From NCBI GenBank assembly GCA_900553115.1, contig USCF01000068.1, positions 1-6,208 of the forward strand: a stretch of DNA of 6,208 bases, read 5' to 3'. This document shows positions 1 through 6,102 of this stretch, one piece after another (the first letter of the stretch is position 1; each line of letters starts with the position of its first letter). This DNA is from an uncultured Alphaproteobacteria bacterium (GTDB lineage: Bacteria > Pseudomonadota > Alphaproteobacteria > RF32 > CAG-239). The position numbers and the translations under genes are program-made. The notes beneath the pieces are model-generated. The model made no database searches. It was given only the letters and a program-made list of their open reading frames with translations, and was not told the DNA's origin.

Positions 1-600
1 GACAAATCACCAAACGATTTAGACGGCATAGAAGCTCGCTTAAAATCTCGCCTCAACAGCGGATTGGCTGCTGATATCATGCCGACAGATTTTGATTTGC
101 GCGTCGACATCTTAAACAAAAAAGCGGCTCAACTGGGTATTAATCTGCCGCAAAATGTTGCTGACTTTTTGGCGCAAAAAATCACTTCTAATATCCGCGA
201 ACTGGAAGGCTCATTAAAACGAATCGCTGCACATTCGCAACTGCTTTCCGGTCACGAAATCACTTTGGATATGACACAAGATGTGTTGAAGGATATGCTG
301 CGCTCAATTGACCGCAAAACGACAATTGATGAAATTCAAAGAAAAGTTGCCGAATACTTCAATATTTCGGTCAAAGAGATGCAATCTTCACGCCGTGCTC
401 GCAATGTAGCCCGCCCGCGTCAAATTGCCATGTATTTGGCAAAACAGCTGACTTCGCGCTCATTGCCGGAGATTGGCCGCAAATTTGACCGTGACCACAC
501 CACGGTTATGCACGCTGTCCGCAAAGTAGAAGAACTGATTGTTGAAGACACATCGCTTTCCGAAAGCGTAGAAGCCTTACGCCACCTTTTGGAAAACTAA
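1..600 (+). CDS. dnaA: Chromosomal replication initiator DnaA, C-terminal part (5' end outside window)
   Basis: The frame is open from base 1, so the gene enters from the left and 199 C-terminal residues are visible. DnaA binds DnaA boxes and, as an ATP-bound oligomer, opens the replication origin. The first ~20 codons are the Box VII region of the AAA+ domain (RLKSRLNSGL). The Arg at 49-51 matches the arginine finger and the Arg at 37-39 its partner. Sensor II (NIRELEG) follows with its Arg at 196-198. Domain IV, the DnaA-box-binding helix-turn-helix, runs from about 385 to the end and includes SSRRARNVARPRQ and the signature DHTTVMHAVRKVEEL. The loop before RDHTTV reads KFDRDHTTV, one residue shorter than the usual FGGRDHTTV. 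The TTG at 64 is an internal Leu codon of the conserved SGLAADI stretch, not a start. The gene ends in TAA at the length expected for the family. Confidence 0.98.
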   Translation, partial: DKSPNDLDGIEARLKSRLNSGLAADIMPTDFDLRVDILNKKAAQLGINLPQNVADFLAQKITSNIRELEGSLKRIAAHSQLLSGHEITLDMTQDVLKDMLRSIDRKTTIDEIQRKVAEYFNISVKEMQSSRRARNVARPRQIAMYLAKQLTSRSLPEIGRKFDRDHTTVMHAVRKVEELIVEDTSLSESVEALRHLLEN

Positions 601-615
601 GTAAAAAAATTGTTG

Positions 616-692
616 ACGACTCATCTTTTTGACTTCTTATTTTGTTGTAGTTTTGCTACTCTTTGAGGAGATTTAAGAAAACGATGAGTCGT
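616..692 (+). repeat. Long-range inverted repeat in the dnaA-dnaN gap
   Basis: The arm ACGACTCATC (616-625) is perfectly complementary to GATGAGTCGT (683-692), and a short T-run (693-695) follows the 3' arm. Four T-A pairs (626-629 with 678-681) can extend the stem past one bulged C. A smaller hairpin, GTAG/CTAC (647-650 with 656-659), sits in the ~57-nt loop. The RNA could therefore fold into a two-tier structure resembling a weak terminator or attenuator between dnaA and dnaN. Each arm contains a GANTC site, the motif methylated by CcrM in many alphaproteobacteria. The repeat is seen directly; any function is inferred. Confidence 0.5.
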
Positions 693-732
693 TTTTGTAT
701 TTGGTAGAAACATTAAAAATTGGTGAAAAGAA

Positions 733-1851
733 ATGAAGTTTACAATTGAAAAAGCTGTTTTATTGAAAACTCTAAGACAAGTGCAAAAAATAATAAAAAA
801 AAGAAACACCGTTCCGGTATTGTCTAATGTTAGAATCGAAGCAAGCAATGAAGGTATCAGCTTTAAGGCAACCGATATGGATACGGAAATTACCGAAATT
901 GTAGACGCTAAAATTTTGGAAAACGGCGCTATCACCGCTCCAGCTCATATGCTTTATGACATTGTGCGCAAGCTTTCTGACGGTTCGGAAATTGAACTGA
1001 CCTACCCTGATGAAAAAGAACAGCTCAGCATTGCTTCCGGTCGTTCTAAATTTTCGCTTTCCACTATTGGAGTTGAGGACTTTCCTGTTATTTCCACCGA
1101 CGCTCTGCCAACCAATTTTGAAATGAATCGTGACGAACTGAAAGATGTGATTGACCGCACGCAATTTGCCGCTTCTACTGAAGAAACCAGATATTATTTG
1201 AATGGTTTATATATTCACCCAAAAAATGAAGGTGAAACTAAAGTTTTGCGCATTGTTGCAACTGACGGTCACCGCTTGGCTTGTGTTGAAACTCCGTTAC
1301 CGGAAGGCGCTGCCAATATGGAAGGTGTTATTTTGCCGCGCAAAACCGTTGGCGAAATTCGTAAATTGTTAGATGACACTGCTGCCGAATCCATTCAAAT
1401 TGCTTTGTCTGATAGTAAAGTTCGCTTTACGCTGGCAGATGTTACACTGGCTTCTAAATTGATTGACGGTACTTATCCAGATTATGAACGAGTTATTCCA
1501 ACCGATAATGACAAGATTTTGGAATTGAATGTAAAAGATTTAGCGACAGCGGTTGACCGTGTATCTGTGGTAGCCGAACGTACCCGCGCCATCAAAATGA
1601 TTGCCAATAAAAATCATGTGATTATCACTACTTCAAGTCCGGATTTAGGCAGTGCTATTGAAGAAGTTGAAGCAACTTATGACAGCGAATCGTTGGAAAT
1701 AGGCTATAACTTCCGTTATTTGCTGGATATTTTATCTGAAATTAAAGGCGATACGGCTAAATTTAGTTTTAGTGACGGCGCATCTCCATCAGTTATTCAT
1801 GACACTTCTGATGCAAGCGCTATCTACGTTTTGATGCCGATGAGAGTCTAA
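733..1851 (+). CDS. dnaN: DNA polymerase III sliding clamp, beta subunit
   Basis: This encodes the ring-shaped homodimeric clamp that tethers DNA polymerase III to DNA and recruits other replication and repair proteins. The 372 residues are normal full length and cover three clamp domains, roughly 1-120, 125-245 and 250-372. Diagnostic stretches are RNTVPVLSNV near the N-terminus, VATDGHRLA in domain II, DGTYPDYERVIP at the II-III junction and the C-terminal YVLMPMRV, where MPMR ends the protein as in most clamps. The ATG at 733 begins the standard MKFTIEK N-terminus. GGTG at 722-725 is a modest ribosome-binding site 7 nt upstream. The gene follows dnaA after 132 bp and is joined to recF by a single intervening base, as in the classical origin cluster. 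Nothing looks damaged. Confidence 0.98.
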   Translation: MKFTIEKAVLLKTLRQVQKIIKKRNTVPVLSNVRIEASNEGISFKATDMDTEITEIVDAKILENGAITAPAHMLYDIVRKLSDGSEIELTYPDEKEQLSIASGRSKFSLSTIGVEDFPVISTDALPTNFEMNRDELKDVIDRTQFAASTEETRYYLNGLYIHPKNEGETKVLRIVATDGHRLACVETPLPEGAANMEGVILPRKTVGEIRKLLDDTAAESIQIALSDSKVRFTLADVTLASKLIDGTYPDYERVIPTDNDKILELNVKDLATAVDRVSVVAERTRAIKMIANKNHVIITTSSPDLGSAIEEVEATYDSESLEIGYNFRYLLDILSEIKGDTAKFSFSDGASPSVIHDTSDASAIYVLMPMRV

Positions 1852-1852
1852 A

Positions 1853-2989
1853 TTGTCGGAATTAACAGCTAAATTAAATGAAATTACTCAAGAAAAGTCA
1901 GGTGTCACGCGCCTGACTTTATCTGACTTTAGAAACTATCGCAATCTGCGAATCGAGGCAAATATTGCGCCGATTATAATTACCGGCGAAAATGGCTCAG
2001 GAAAAACCAATATTCTAGAGGCAATTTCTTTTTTAACTCCTGGGCGTGGACTGCGCAGTGCCAAACTTGCCGATATAAAACGAATCCTACCGCCGGAAGA
2101 AGAAATTTTGAACATTAACGGTGGCTGGAGTGTGGCTGCAGAAATTTTAAAAAACAATGAAGAATATTTGATTGGCACCGGTACGCAAAAAAATTTTCGG
2201 GAAGACACAGAAGAAGACGAAATAAAAAATTTTGAGCGACGAATCGTTAAAATCAATCAGCAAAAAATAACCCAACAGTCAGAACTAGGCAAATATGTGT
2301 CGGCAATTTGGGTTACTCCGCAAATGGATAGGCTTTTTTTGGGAGGAACACAGCCGAGGCGCAGTTTTTTAGACCGGTTAGTCTATGCTTTTGATTTGGA
2401 ACACGCCAAACGAACAGCAAATTTTGAACATCTATACCGGCAATGGTTTCAGATTCTAAAAACCGGACACGCCGACGAACATTGGCTGCAATCGGTGGAA
2501 ACCGATATGGCTTCGCTTGGAGTAGCAATAGCTGCTGCCCGCCGCGAACTAATTGCCCGTTTAAACACCTTTATAGAACATGAACCTGATGATATTTTTC
2601 CGGACGTACGACTCGAACTGGACGGCACTATTGAAAAAATGCTCGACACACTGCCGGCCGTAAGAGTCGAACAATTTTATATAGAGCTGTTGGCAAAACA
2701 GCGCCGCAATGTTTTATATAACGATTATGTGGATGGCGTAAACCGTACGGATTTTAAAGTTTATTTTAAGAAAAAAAATATGCCGGCAGAACTTTGCTCA
2801 ACCGGCGAGCAAAAAGCTTTGTTGGTCAGCATTATTCTGGCTCAAACAAAATGTCAGATTTTAGATAAAGGATTTGCGCCTATTTTGCTTTTGGACGAAG
2901 TTACGACTCACTTGGACGACAAAAAACGCGATGCCCTTTTGCTGAAAATTGCCGGCTTACATTTACAAGCTTGGATTACCTCCACCTAA
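1853..2989 (+). CDS. recF: DNA replication and repair protein RecF, stopped early within its conserved C-terminal end
   Basis: RecF is an SMC/ABC-type ATPase that, with RecO and RecR, loads RecA at single-strand gaps. The 378 residues contain VTRLTLSDFRNYRNL, the Walker A motif GENGSGKT (45-52), LTPGRGLRSAK, the WVTPQMDRLF segment (153-162), the signature CSTGEQKALL (315-324), and Walker B with D-loop (ILLLDEVTTHLDD, 344-356). The TTG start lies one base after the dnaN stop. It is the first possible start after an in-frame TGA at 1841, and GAGAG (1842-1846) sits 6 nt upstream, so translational coupling to dnaN is likely. The last residues, QAWITST, match the family's QAWMTGTD segment, but a TAA replaces the next codon. 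The frame then continues for 24 RecF-like codons. All ATPase motifs are retained, so the product may still work. A sequencing error, a real nonsense mutation or readthrough are all possible. Confidence 0.93.
   Translation: MSELTAKLNEITQEKSGVTRLTLSDFRNYRNLRIEANIAPIIITGENGSGKTNILEAISFLTPGRGLRSAKLADIKRILPPEEEILNINGGWSVAAEILKNNEEYLIGTGTQKNFREDTEEDEIKNFERRIVKINQQKITQQSELGKYVSAIWVTPQMDRLFLGGTQPRRSFLDRLVYAFDLEHAKRTANFEHLYRQWFQILKTGHADEHWLQSVETDMASLGVAIAAARRELIARLNTFIEHEPDDIFPDVRLELDGTIEKMLDTLPAVRVEQFYIELLAKQRRNVLYNDYVDGVNRTDFKVYFKKKNMPAELCSTGEQKALLVSIILAQTKCQILDKGFAPILLLDEVTTHLDDKKRDALLLKIAGLHLQAWITST
1894..1920 (+). repeat. Stem-loop within the first codons of recF
   Basis: AAAGTCAGG (1894-1902) and CCTGACTTT (1912-1920) form a perfect 9-bp stem around a 9-nt loop. 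A second copy of CTGACTTTA (1923-1931) follows and could compete for the same 5' arm. The structure lies 43-69 nt past the dnaN stop and could slow or partly terminate transcription into recF. However, the 3' arm encodes the conserved RLTLSDF segment, so protein constraint may explain most of it. The hairpin is visible; its role is unproven. Confidence 0.35.
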
Positions 2990-3064
2990 TCGCAGAATTT
3001 TTCCGCAATACAAAATATTTCACAATTTTTAGAAGTTAGAGATAATAAGGTATTAAAAAAATAA
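2987..3064 (+). other. In-frame continuation of recF beyond the TAA: apparent RecF C-terminal tail
   Basis: After the TAA at 2987-2989 the recF frame stays open for 24 codons and ends with TAA at 3062-3064. The tail contains FSAIQNISQF and then LEVRDNKV. This resembles the usual RecF ending, in which TGTD is followed three residues later by Phe and then by a hydrophobic F-x-V-x-DG-like stretch. The TAA occupies the place of the acidic residue after TST, so a single change from GAA would restore a ~403-residue protein. Alternatively, codons read from 2988 in the next frame give N-R-R-I-F. That would fit if two compensating length errors flank 2987-3002, next to a run of five T's. The terminator begins only 29 bp after the second stop, as expected if the gene really ends there. 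Confidence 0.75.
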
Positions 3065-3093
3065 TATTGTTACACCTTCTCATTATGGCACAA

Positions 3094-3125
3094 AAAAAAT
3101 CCCAAGTTTCCGCTTGGGATTTTTT
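3094..3125. terminator. Bidirectional rho-independent terminator between recF and accC
   Basis: A perfect stem pairs 3094-3106 with 3113-3125 around the 6-nt loop TTTCCG. The core is ATCCCAAG/CTTGGGAT, flanked by an A-run on the left and a T-run on the right. On either strand the GC-containing stem is followed by U's, so it can end transcription of plus-strand recF and of minus-strand accC, whose stop codon lies 8 bp away. Convergent genes with one shared symmetrical terminator fit this arrangement well. Confidence 0.92.
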
Positions 3126-3132
3126 ATAAAAT

Positions 3133-4482
3133 TTAGAATTTGTTTTTGCGAGTTTTCATAAAGTGCTCTAACCAGTGAATGTCATATTGACCATCTAAAT
3201 ATTCCGGCTGAGAAATAATCTCTTGGTGCAGCGGAATAGTAGTTTTCACACCCATAATTACAAATTCCTCCAAAGCACGACGCAGACGCATTAAAGCGGC
3301 GTTACGCGTACCGGCATGCACGATCAATTTGGCAATCATACTGTCATAGTACGGCGGAATCGAGTAGCCGGAATAAATTTCCGAATCCACACGAACTCCC
3401 AAACCACCTGGCGCGTGCCATTCATCAATTTTACCGGCGCACGGCACAAATGTTTCCGGATCTTCGGCGTTTATACGGCACTCAATAGCGTGACCGTTGA
3501 ATTTGATATCATCTTGCGTATAGCCAAGCTGCGCACCGGCAGCAATGCGAATCTGCTCTTTAACAATATCAATACCGGTAACCGCTTCGGTAATTGGGTG
3601 TTCTACTTGCAAACGCGTGTTCATTTCCATAAAATAGAACTTGCCGTTTTCATACAAAAACTCCAACGTACCGGCATTACAGTAGCCGATTTTAGCAATG
3701 GCGTTGCGCACGATATCGCCGATTTCTTTGCGTTGGTCTTGGTTCAGCGCCGGAGATGGGCATTCTTCAATAACCTTTTGGTTGTTACGTTGGATAGAGC
3801 AATCACGCTCGCCCAAATGTACAACATTACCGTATTTATCCGCCAAAATCTGCATTTCTATATGACGCGGATGCTGCAGATATTTTTCCATATACACAAC
3901 ATCGCTAGGAAACGCAGCTTTTGCTTCGGCTTTAGCCATGGTAAACGCTTCACCGATTTCATCATCGTTAAAAGCAATTTTCATACCTTTACCGCCGCCG
4001 CCGTCTTTAGCTTTAATGATTACCGGATAGCCGATTTCATTTGCCCAATGCTTGGCATCTTCAACAGATTCCAAAGCCGGAGAGCCCTCGGTAATTGGCA
4101 ACCCCGCCTCTTTTGCGGCTTTACGGGCAGTAATTTTATCTCCCATCAAACGCATTTGCGCCACGGTCGGACCAATAAAGGTTATACCGTGCTTTTCTAC
4201 CATTTCGGCAAAATCAGCGTTTTCTGAAAGAAAGCCATACCCTGGGTGAATTGCATCCGCGCCGGTAATAATGGCAGCGGAAATAATCGCCGGCTTATTC
4301 AAATACGAATCCACGGAACGTGCCGGACCTATGCACACAGCCTCATCGGCCAAACGCACATGCATGGCGTTGGCATCGGCTTCGGAGTGTACAGCCACGG
4401 TACGAATACCCATTTCGCGACAAGCACGGTGTATTCTTAAGGCTATTTCACCACGGTTGGCTATCAGAACTTTTTCAAACAT
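3133..4482 (-). CDS. accC: Acetyl-CoA carboxylase, biotin carboxylase subunit
   Basis: AccC uses ATP and bicarbonate to carboxylate the biotin carried on AccB, the first half-reaction of acetyl-CoA carboxylase in cytoplasmic fatty acid synthesis. The length of 449 residues is typical. The N-terminal domain starts MFEKVLIANRGEIALRI. The ATP-grasp part carries Lys116, Lys159, the Gly-rich loop GGGGKGM (161-167) and His207 (E. coli His209). Lys236, Glu274, Glu286, Asn288, Arg290, Glu294 and Arg336 match E. coli catalytic or metal-binding residues two positions higher. The usual QRRHQK or QRRNQK motif reads QRNNQK (231-236), replacing a normally conserved Arg with Asn. The ATG is preceded by AAGGA with 5 nt spacing. 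The gene follows accB after 14 bp, so the two are co-transcribed, and it ends at the shared terminator. There is no fused carrier domain, so this is the stand-alone AccC type. Confidence 0.97.
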   Translation of the reverse strand: MFEKVLIANRGEIALRIHRACREMGIRTVAVHSEADANAMHVRLADEAVCIGPARSVDSYLNKPAIISAAIITGADAIHPGYGFLSENADFAEMVEKHGITFIGPTVAQMRLMGDKITARKAAKEAGLPITEGSPALESVEDAKHWANEIGYPVIIKAKDGGGGKGMKIAFNDDEIGEAFTMAKAEAKAAFPSDVVYMEKYLQHPRHIEMQILADKYGNVVHLGERDCSIQRNNQKVIEECPSPALNQDQRKEIGDIVRNAIAKIGYCNAGTLEFLYENGKFYFMEMNTRLQVEHPITEAVTGIDIVKEQIRIAAGAQLGYTQDDIKFNGHAIECRINAEDPETFVPCAGKIDEWHAPGGLGVRVDSEIYSGYSIPPYYDSMIAKLIVHAGTRNAALMRLRRALEEFVIMGVKTTIPLHQEIISQPEYLDGQYDIHWLEHFMKTRKNKF

Positions 4483-4496
4483 AGCAATCCTTTGTT

Positions 4497-4967
4497 TTAT
4501 TCAATCACAATCAATGGTTCGCCGTATTCAATCGGGTCGCCTGTTTCTACCAAAATTTTAGCAACTTTGCCGGCGCGCGGAGCTTTTACCGGATTAAATG
4601 TCTTCATAGCTTCAATCAGGCACAAAGTGTCGCCTTCATTAACCGAATCGCCGACTTTAACATAGTTTGGAGAGTTCGGATTGCTGGAAAGATATACCAC
4701 ACCGACCATTGGAGATTTGATAGCGTTTGGATTGTTGCTATAATCAACAACAGTTTCTTTAACTTCTTCTTCAACCGGAGCGGCGGCAACAGGTGCAGCG
4801 GCAACAGGCTGAGGAGCCGGAACATAGGCCGGAACAACACCGCCGCTGATTTCTCTGGTTAAAGAAATTTTGCAGCTTTCATCTTCATAATTTAAGGTAG
4901 TTAATTGATTTTTATCCAAAATTTCAGCTAATTTGCTAATAACTTTGGTATCAATAGGATTTGACAT
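4497..4967 (-). CDS. accB: Acetyl-CoA carboxylase, biotin carboxyl carrier protein
   Basis: AccB carries the biotin that AccC carboxylates and the carboxyltransferase AccAD then unloads onto acetyl-CoA. I place the start at the ATG at 4967 (MSNPIDTKV). It has AAGGA (4974-4978) 6 nt upstream, and the MSNPIDTKVISKLAEIL start suits the family. The frame is open further upstream to 5042, but that stretch is AT-rich, unlike any AccB and lies over the likely promoter. The 156 residues divide into an N-terminal helical segment (1-42), a Pro/Ala-rich flexible linker (about 46-66) and a C-terminal biotinyl domain (80-156). The biotin-accepting lysine is Lys122 in EAMKTFN, where the commonest form is EAMKMMN. 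The SSNPNSPNYV stretch (94-103) sits where bacterial AccB proteins have the protruding thumb. It is first in an accB-accC operon; accA and accD are not in the window. Confidence 0.96.
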   Translation of the reverse strand: MSNPIDTKVISKLAEILDKNQLTTLNYEDESCKISLTREISGGVVPAYVPAPQPVAAAPVAAAPVEEEVKETVVDYSNNPNAIKSPMVGVVYLSSNPNSPNYVKVGDSVNEGDTLCLIEAMKTFNPVKAPRAGKVAKILVETGDPIEYGEPLIVIE

Positions 4968-5011
4968 ATTTATTCCTTTTCTAAAAATTAACCTGATAAT
5001 CCTATATTCTG

Positions 5012-5042
5012 ATTTTACATAAAAAACAACAAAAATATACAA
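5012..5042 (-). promoter_or_regulatory. Weak candidate promoter of accB-accC
   Basis: On the minus strand TAAAAT (5012-5017) matches the sigma70 -10 consensus at five of six positions. The best upstream element at a plausible distance is TTGTAT (5037-5042), 19 bp away, which is wide and poorly matched. The -10 would lie about 45 bp before the accB ATG. The AT-rich gap offers other weak choices. No terminator is visible after the upstream regulator gene, so accBC may also receive readthrough transcripts. Confidence 0.3.
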
Positions 5043-5087
5043 TTTTCACTCATTCTTATGCAAAAATTGTGCAAAAATTGGCAAAAA
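5021..5087. repeat. Helically phased A-tracts with GCAAAAAT repeats upstream of accB
   Basis: Five plus-strand A-tracts lie at 5021-5026, 5031-5035, 5062-5066, 5073-5077 and 5083-5087. Their centres are 9.5, 31, 11 and 10 bp apart, close to whole helical turns. The last three lie in near-tandem copies of GCAAAAAT(T) starting at 5060, 5071 and 5081. Phased A-tracts of this kind are known to bend DNA. They begin 1 bp upstream of the lysR-type gene's stop-codon edge (in plus-strand terms, left of 5091) and cover the accB promoter region, so they could act as an AT-rich promoter-boosting element or bind a protein. Pattern seen; function inferred. Confidence 0.6.
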
Positions 5088-5090
5088 TCA

Positions 5091-6053
5091 CTATTTTTCA
5101 AGCTTTAACGGAATTAAATTTTTATTTTTGGTATAAGACGGGTAAATCACTAAATCTTCAATACCGCCGGCCATCATAATCTCATGGTACATTTCAATAA
5201 TAAAGCTGCACATGGTATGCACATACGGAATTTTGCTGCGGCCACTGGCAGTAATAATTTGAATAGGCATTTTCAGCTGCCAGTTCGGAATGTCTATCTT
5301 TACTAAATCTGGATAAACACGCGTCATATACGCCGGCATTTCGCCAATCAAACATTTTTGCCGCACCATAGAAAGCATCATATCAAAATTTGAAACCTGA
5401 AAATCTATATGGCGGCAGTTGGTCATAATATTATCATACTGCGGATTATAACGCGAATATTCCTCGCATAAACACAAATGATGTTTCTGGTGCAAATCCT
5501 CTAGATCACGCGGATAGCCGTAAACATCTAAATATTTTTTGGTTGCCATCAGAGCAAAGACTATTTTACCTTCGCAAATTACATCAACATTTGGCCATTT
5601 GTTTTGCATATAGGTGGCGCAAACATCTACGCTTTTAAGTAAACTGGGATTGGCAATGGAGCCATCGTAAAAATTACAAGTAACAGAAGGATAGATTTGT
5701 TTGAATAAATCAAGATATTTATGGAAAGATACCATAGTAGCCGAAGTGGCTTGCAGTGTTATACTGCTGTTTTGAATTTCGCCGTGGAAGCGGTTGGTCA
5801 ACTCCGCCACACGGCCAGTACAGTCCTTGGCTTGGGCGTACACCTGTTCTCCGGTCAGCGTCAGGCAGACACCATGACTGGTGCGTATCAAAAGCTCTGT
5901 GCCAACCATTTCTTCAAGCAGTTTCATTTCTTTGGACAGATTAGATTGCTTTAGGCCAAGTTCTTCAGCGGCACTTTTAAGCTGTCCATGTTCAACCACC
6001 AATTCATAATGTGACAACAGCTTGAATAATAAAATGTCGCCTCTTACAGACAC
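5091..6053 (-). CDS. LysR-type transcriptional regulator of unknown target
   Basis: The 320-residue protein has the LysR layout. An N-terminal winged helix-turn-helix (about 8-70) contains GQLKSAAEELGLKQSNLSKEMKLLEE and then a wing that ends in LTLTGEQVYAQAK. A linker helix follows, then a ligand-binding domain (about 95-300) that I cannot assign to a known effector class. The start is GTG at 6053: a TAA sits immediately upstream in frame, and GAGGA (6061-6065) lies 7 nt before it. The length is normal for the family. The protein has about ten cysteines, including a CLC pair near residue 194, which is many for a LysR protein; redox or metal sensing is only a guess. The gene lies upstream of accB-accC in the same direction, with no obvious terminator between. 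It may regulate that operon, a divergent gene outside the window, or neither. Confidence 0.9.
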   Translation of the reverse strand: MSVRGDILLFKLLSHYELVVEHGQLKSAAEELGLKQSNLSKEMKLLEEMVGTELLIRTSHGVCLTLTGEQVYAQAKDCTGRVAELTNRFHGEIQNSSITLQATSATMVSFHKYLDLFKQIYPSVTCNFYDGSIANPSLLKSVDVCATYMQNKWPNVDVICEGKIVFALMATKKYLDVYGYPRDLEDLHQKHHLCLCEEYSRYNPQYDNIMTNCRHIDFQVSNFDMMLSMVRQKCLIGEMPAYMTRVYPDLVKIDIPNWQLKMPIQIITASGRSKIPYVHTMCSFIIEMYHEIMMAGGIEDLVIYPSYTKNKNLIPLKLEK

Positions 6054-6060
6054 TTAGCTA

Positions 6061-6065
6061 TCCTC
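6061..6065 (-). promoter_or_regulatory. Ribosome-binding site fixing the GTG start of the LysR-type gene
   Basis: GAGGA on the minus strand ends 7 nt before the GTG at 6053. With a TAA directly upstream in the same frame, GTG is the only start that leaves the helix-turn-helix complete. Confidence 0.75.
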
Positions 6066-6102
6066 GCTCACAATTATTCCTAGAATTAAACTTTATACTT
6101 AT

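Noticed and set aside
64..66. TTG as the start codon of a 178-residue DnaA fragment.
   Set aside because: The frame is open to base 1 and codes for conserved DnaA Box VII residues before this Leu, so the gene simply enters from outside the window.
621..935. A minus-strand open frame over the dnaA-dnaN gap and the start of dnaN.
   Set aside because: It is antisense to the conserved DnaN N-terminus and has no recognisable domain; its hydrophobic look comes from AT-rich DNA.
2987..2989. TAA reassigned to a sense codon.
   Set aside because: Four other genes in the window end in TAA at their normal family lengths, so a code change does not fit.
3316..4227. A 303-codon plus-strand open frame.
   Set aside because: It is entirely antisense to accC, resembles no protein family and is explained by the codon composition of a highly conserved real gene.
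4912..4920. TTATCCAAA as a DnaA box.
   Set aside because: It differs from the consensus at a core position and lies inside the accB coding sequence as an isolated copy.
4968..5042. A 25-residue N-terminal extension of AccB from the ATG at 5042.
   Set aside because: It is unlike the family and lies over the promoter region, and the internal ATG at 4967 has a good ribosome-binding site and a typical AccB start.
6065..6075. AATTGTGAGCG on the minus strand, identical to the left part of the E. coli lac operator.
   Set aside because: Only one half-site matches, the symmetric half is absent, and part of it overlaps the ribosome-binding region. Chance similarity is the simplest reading.
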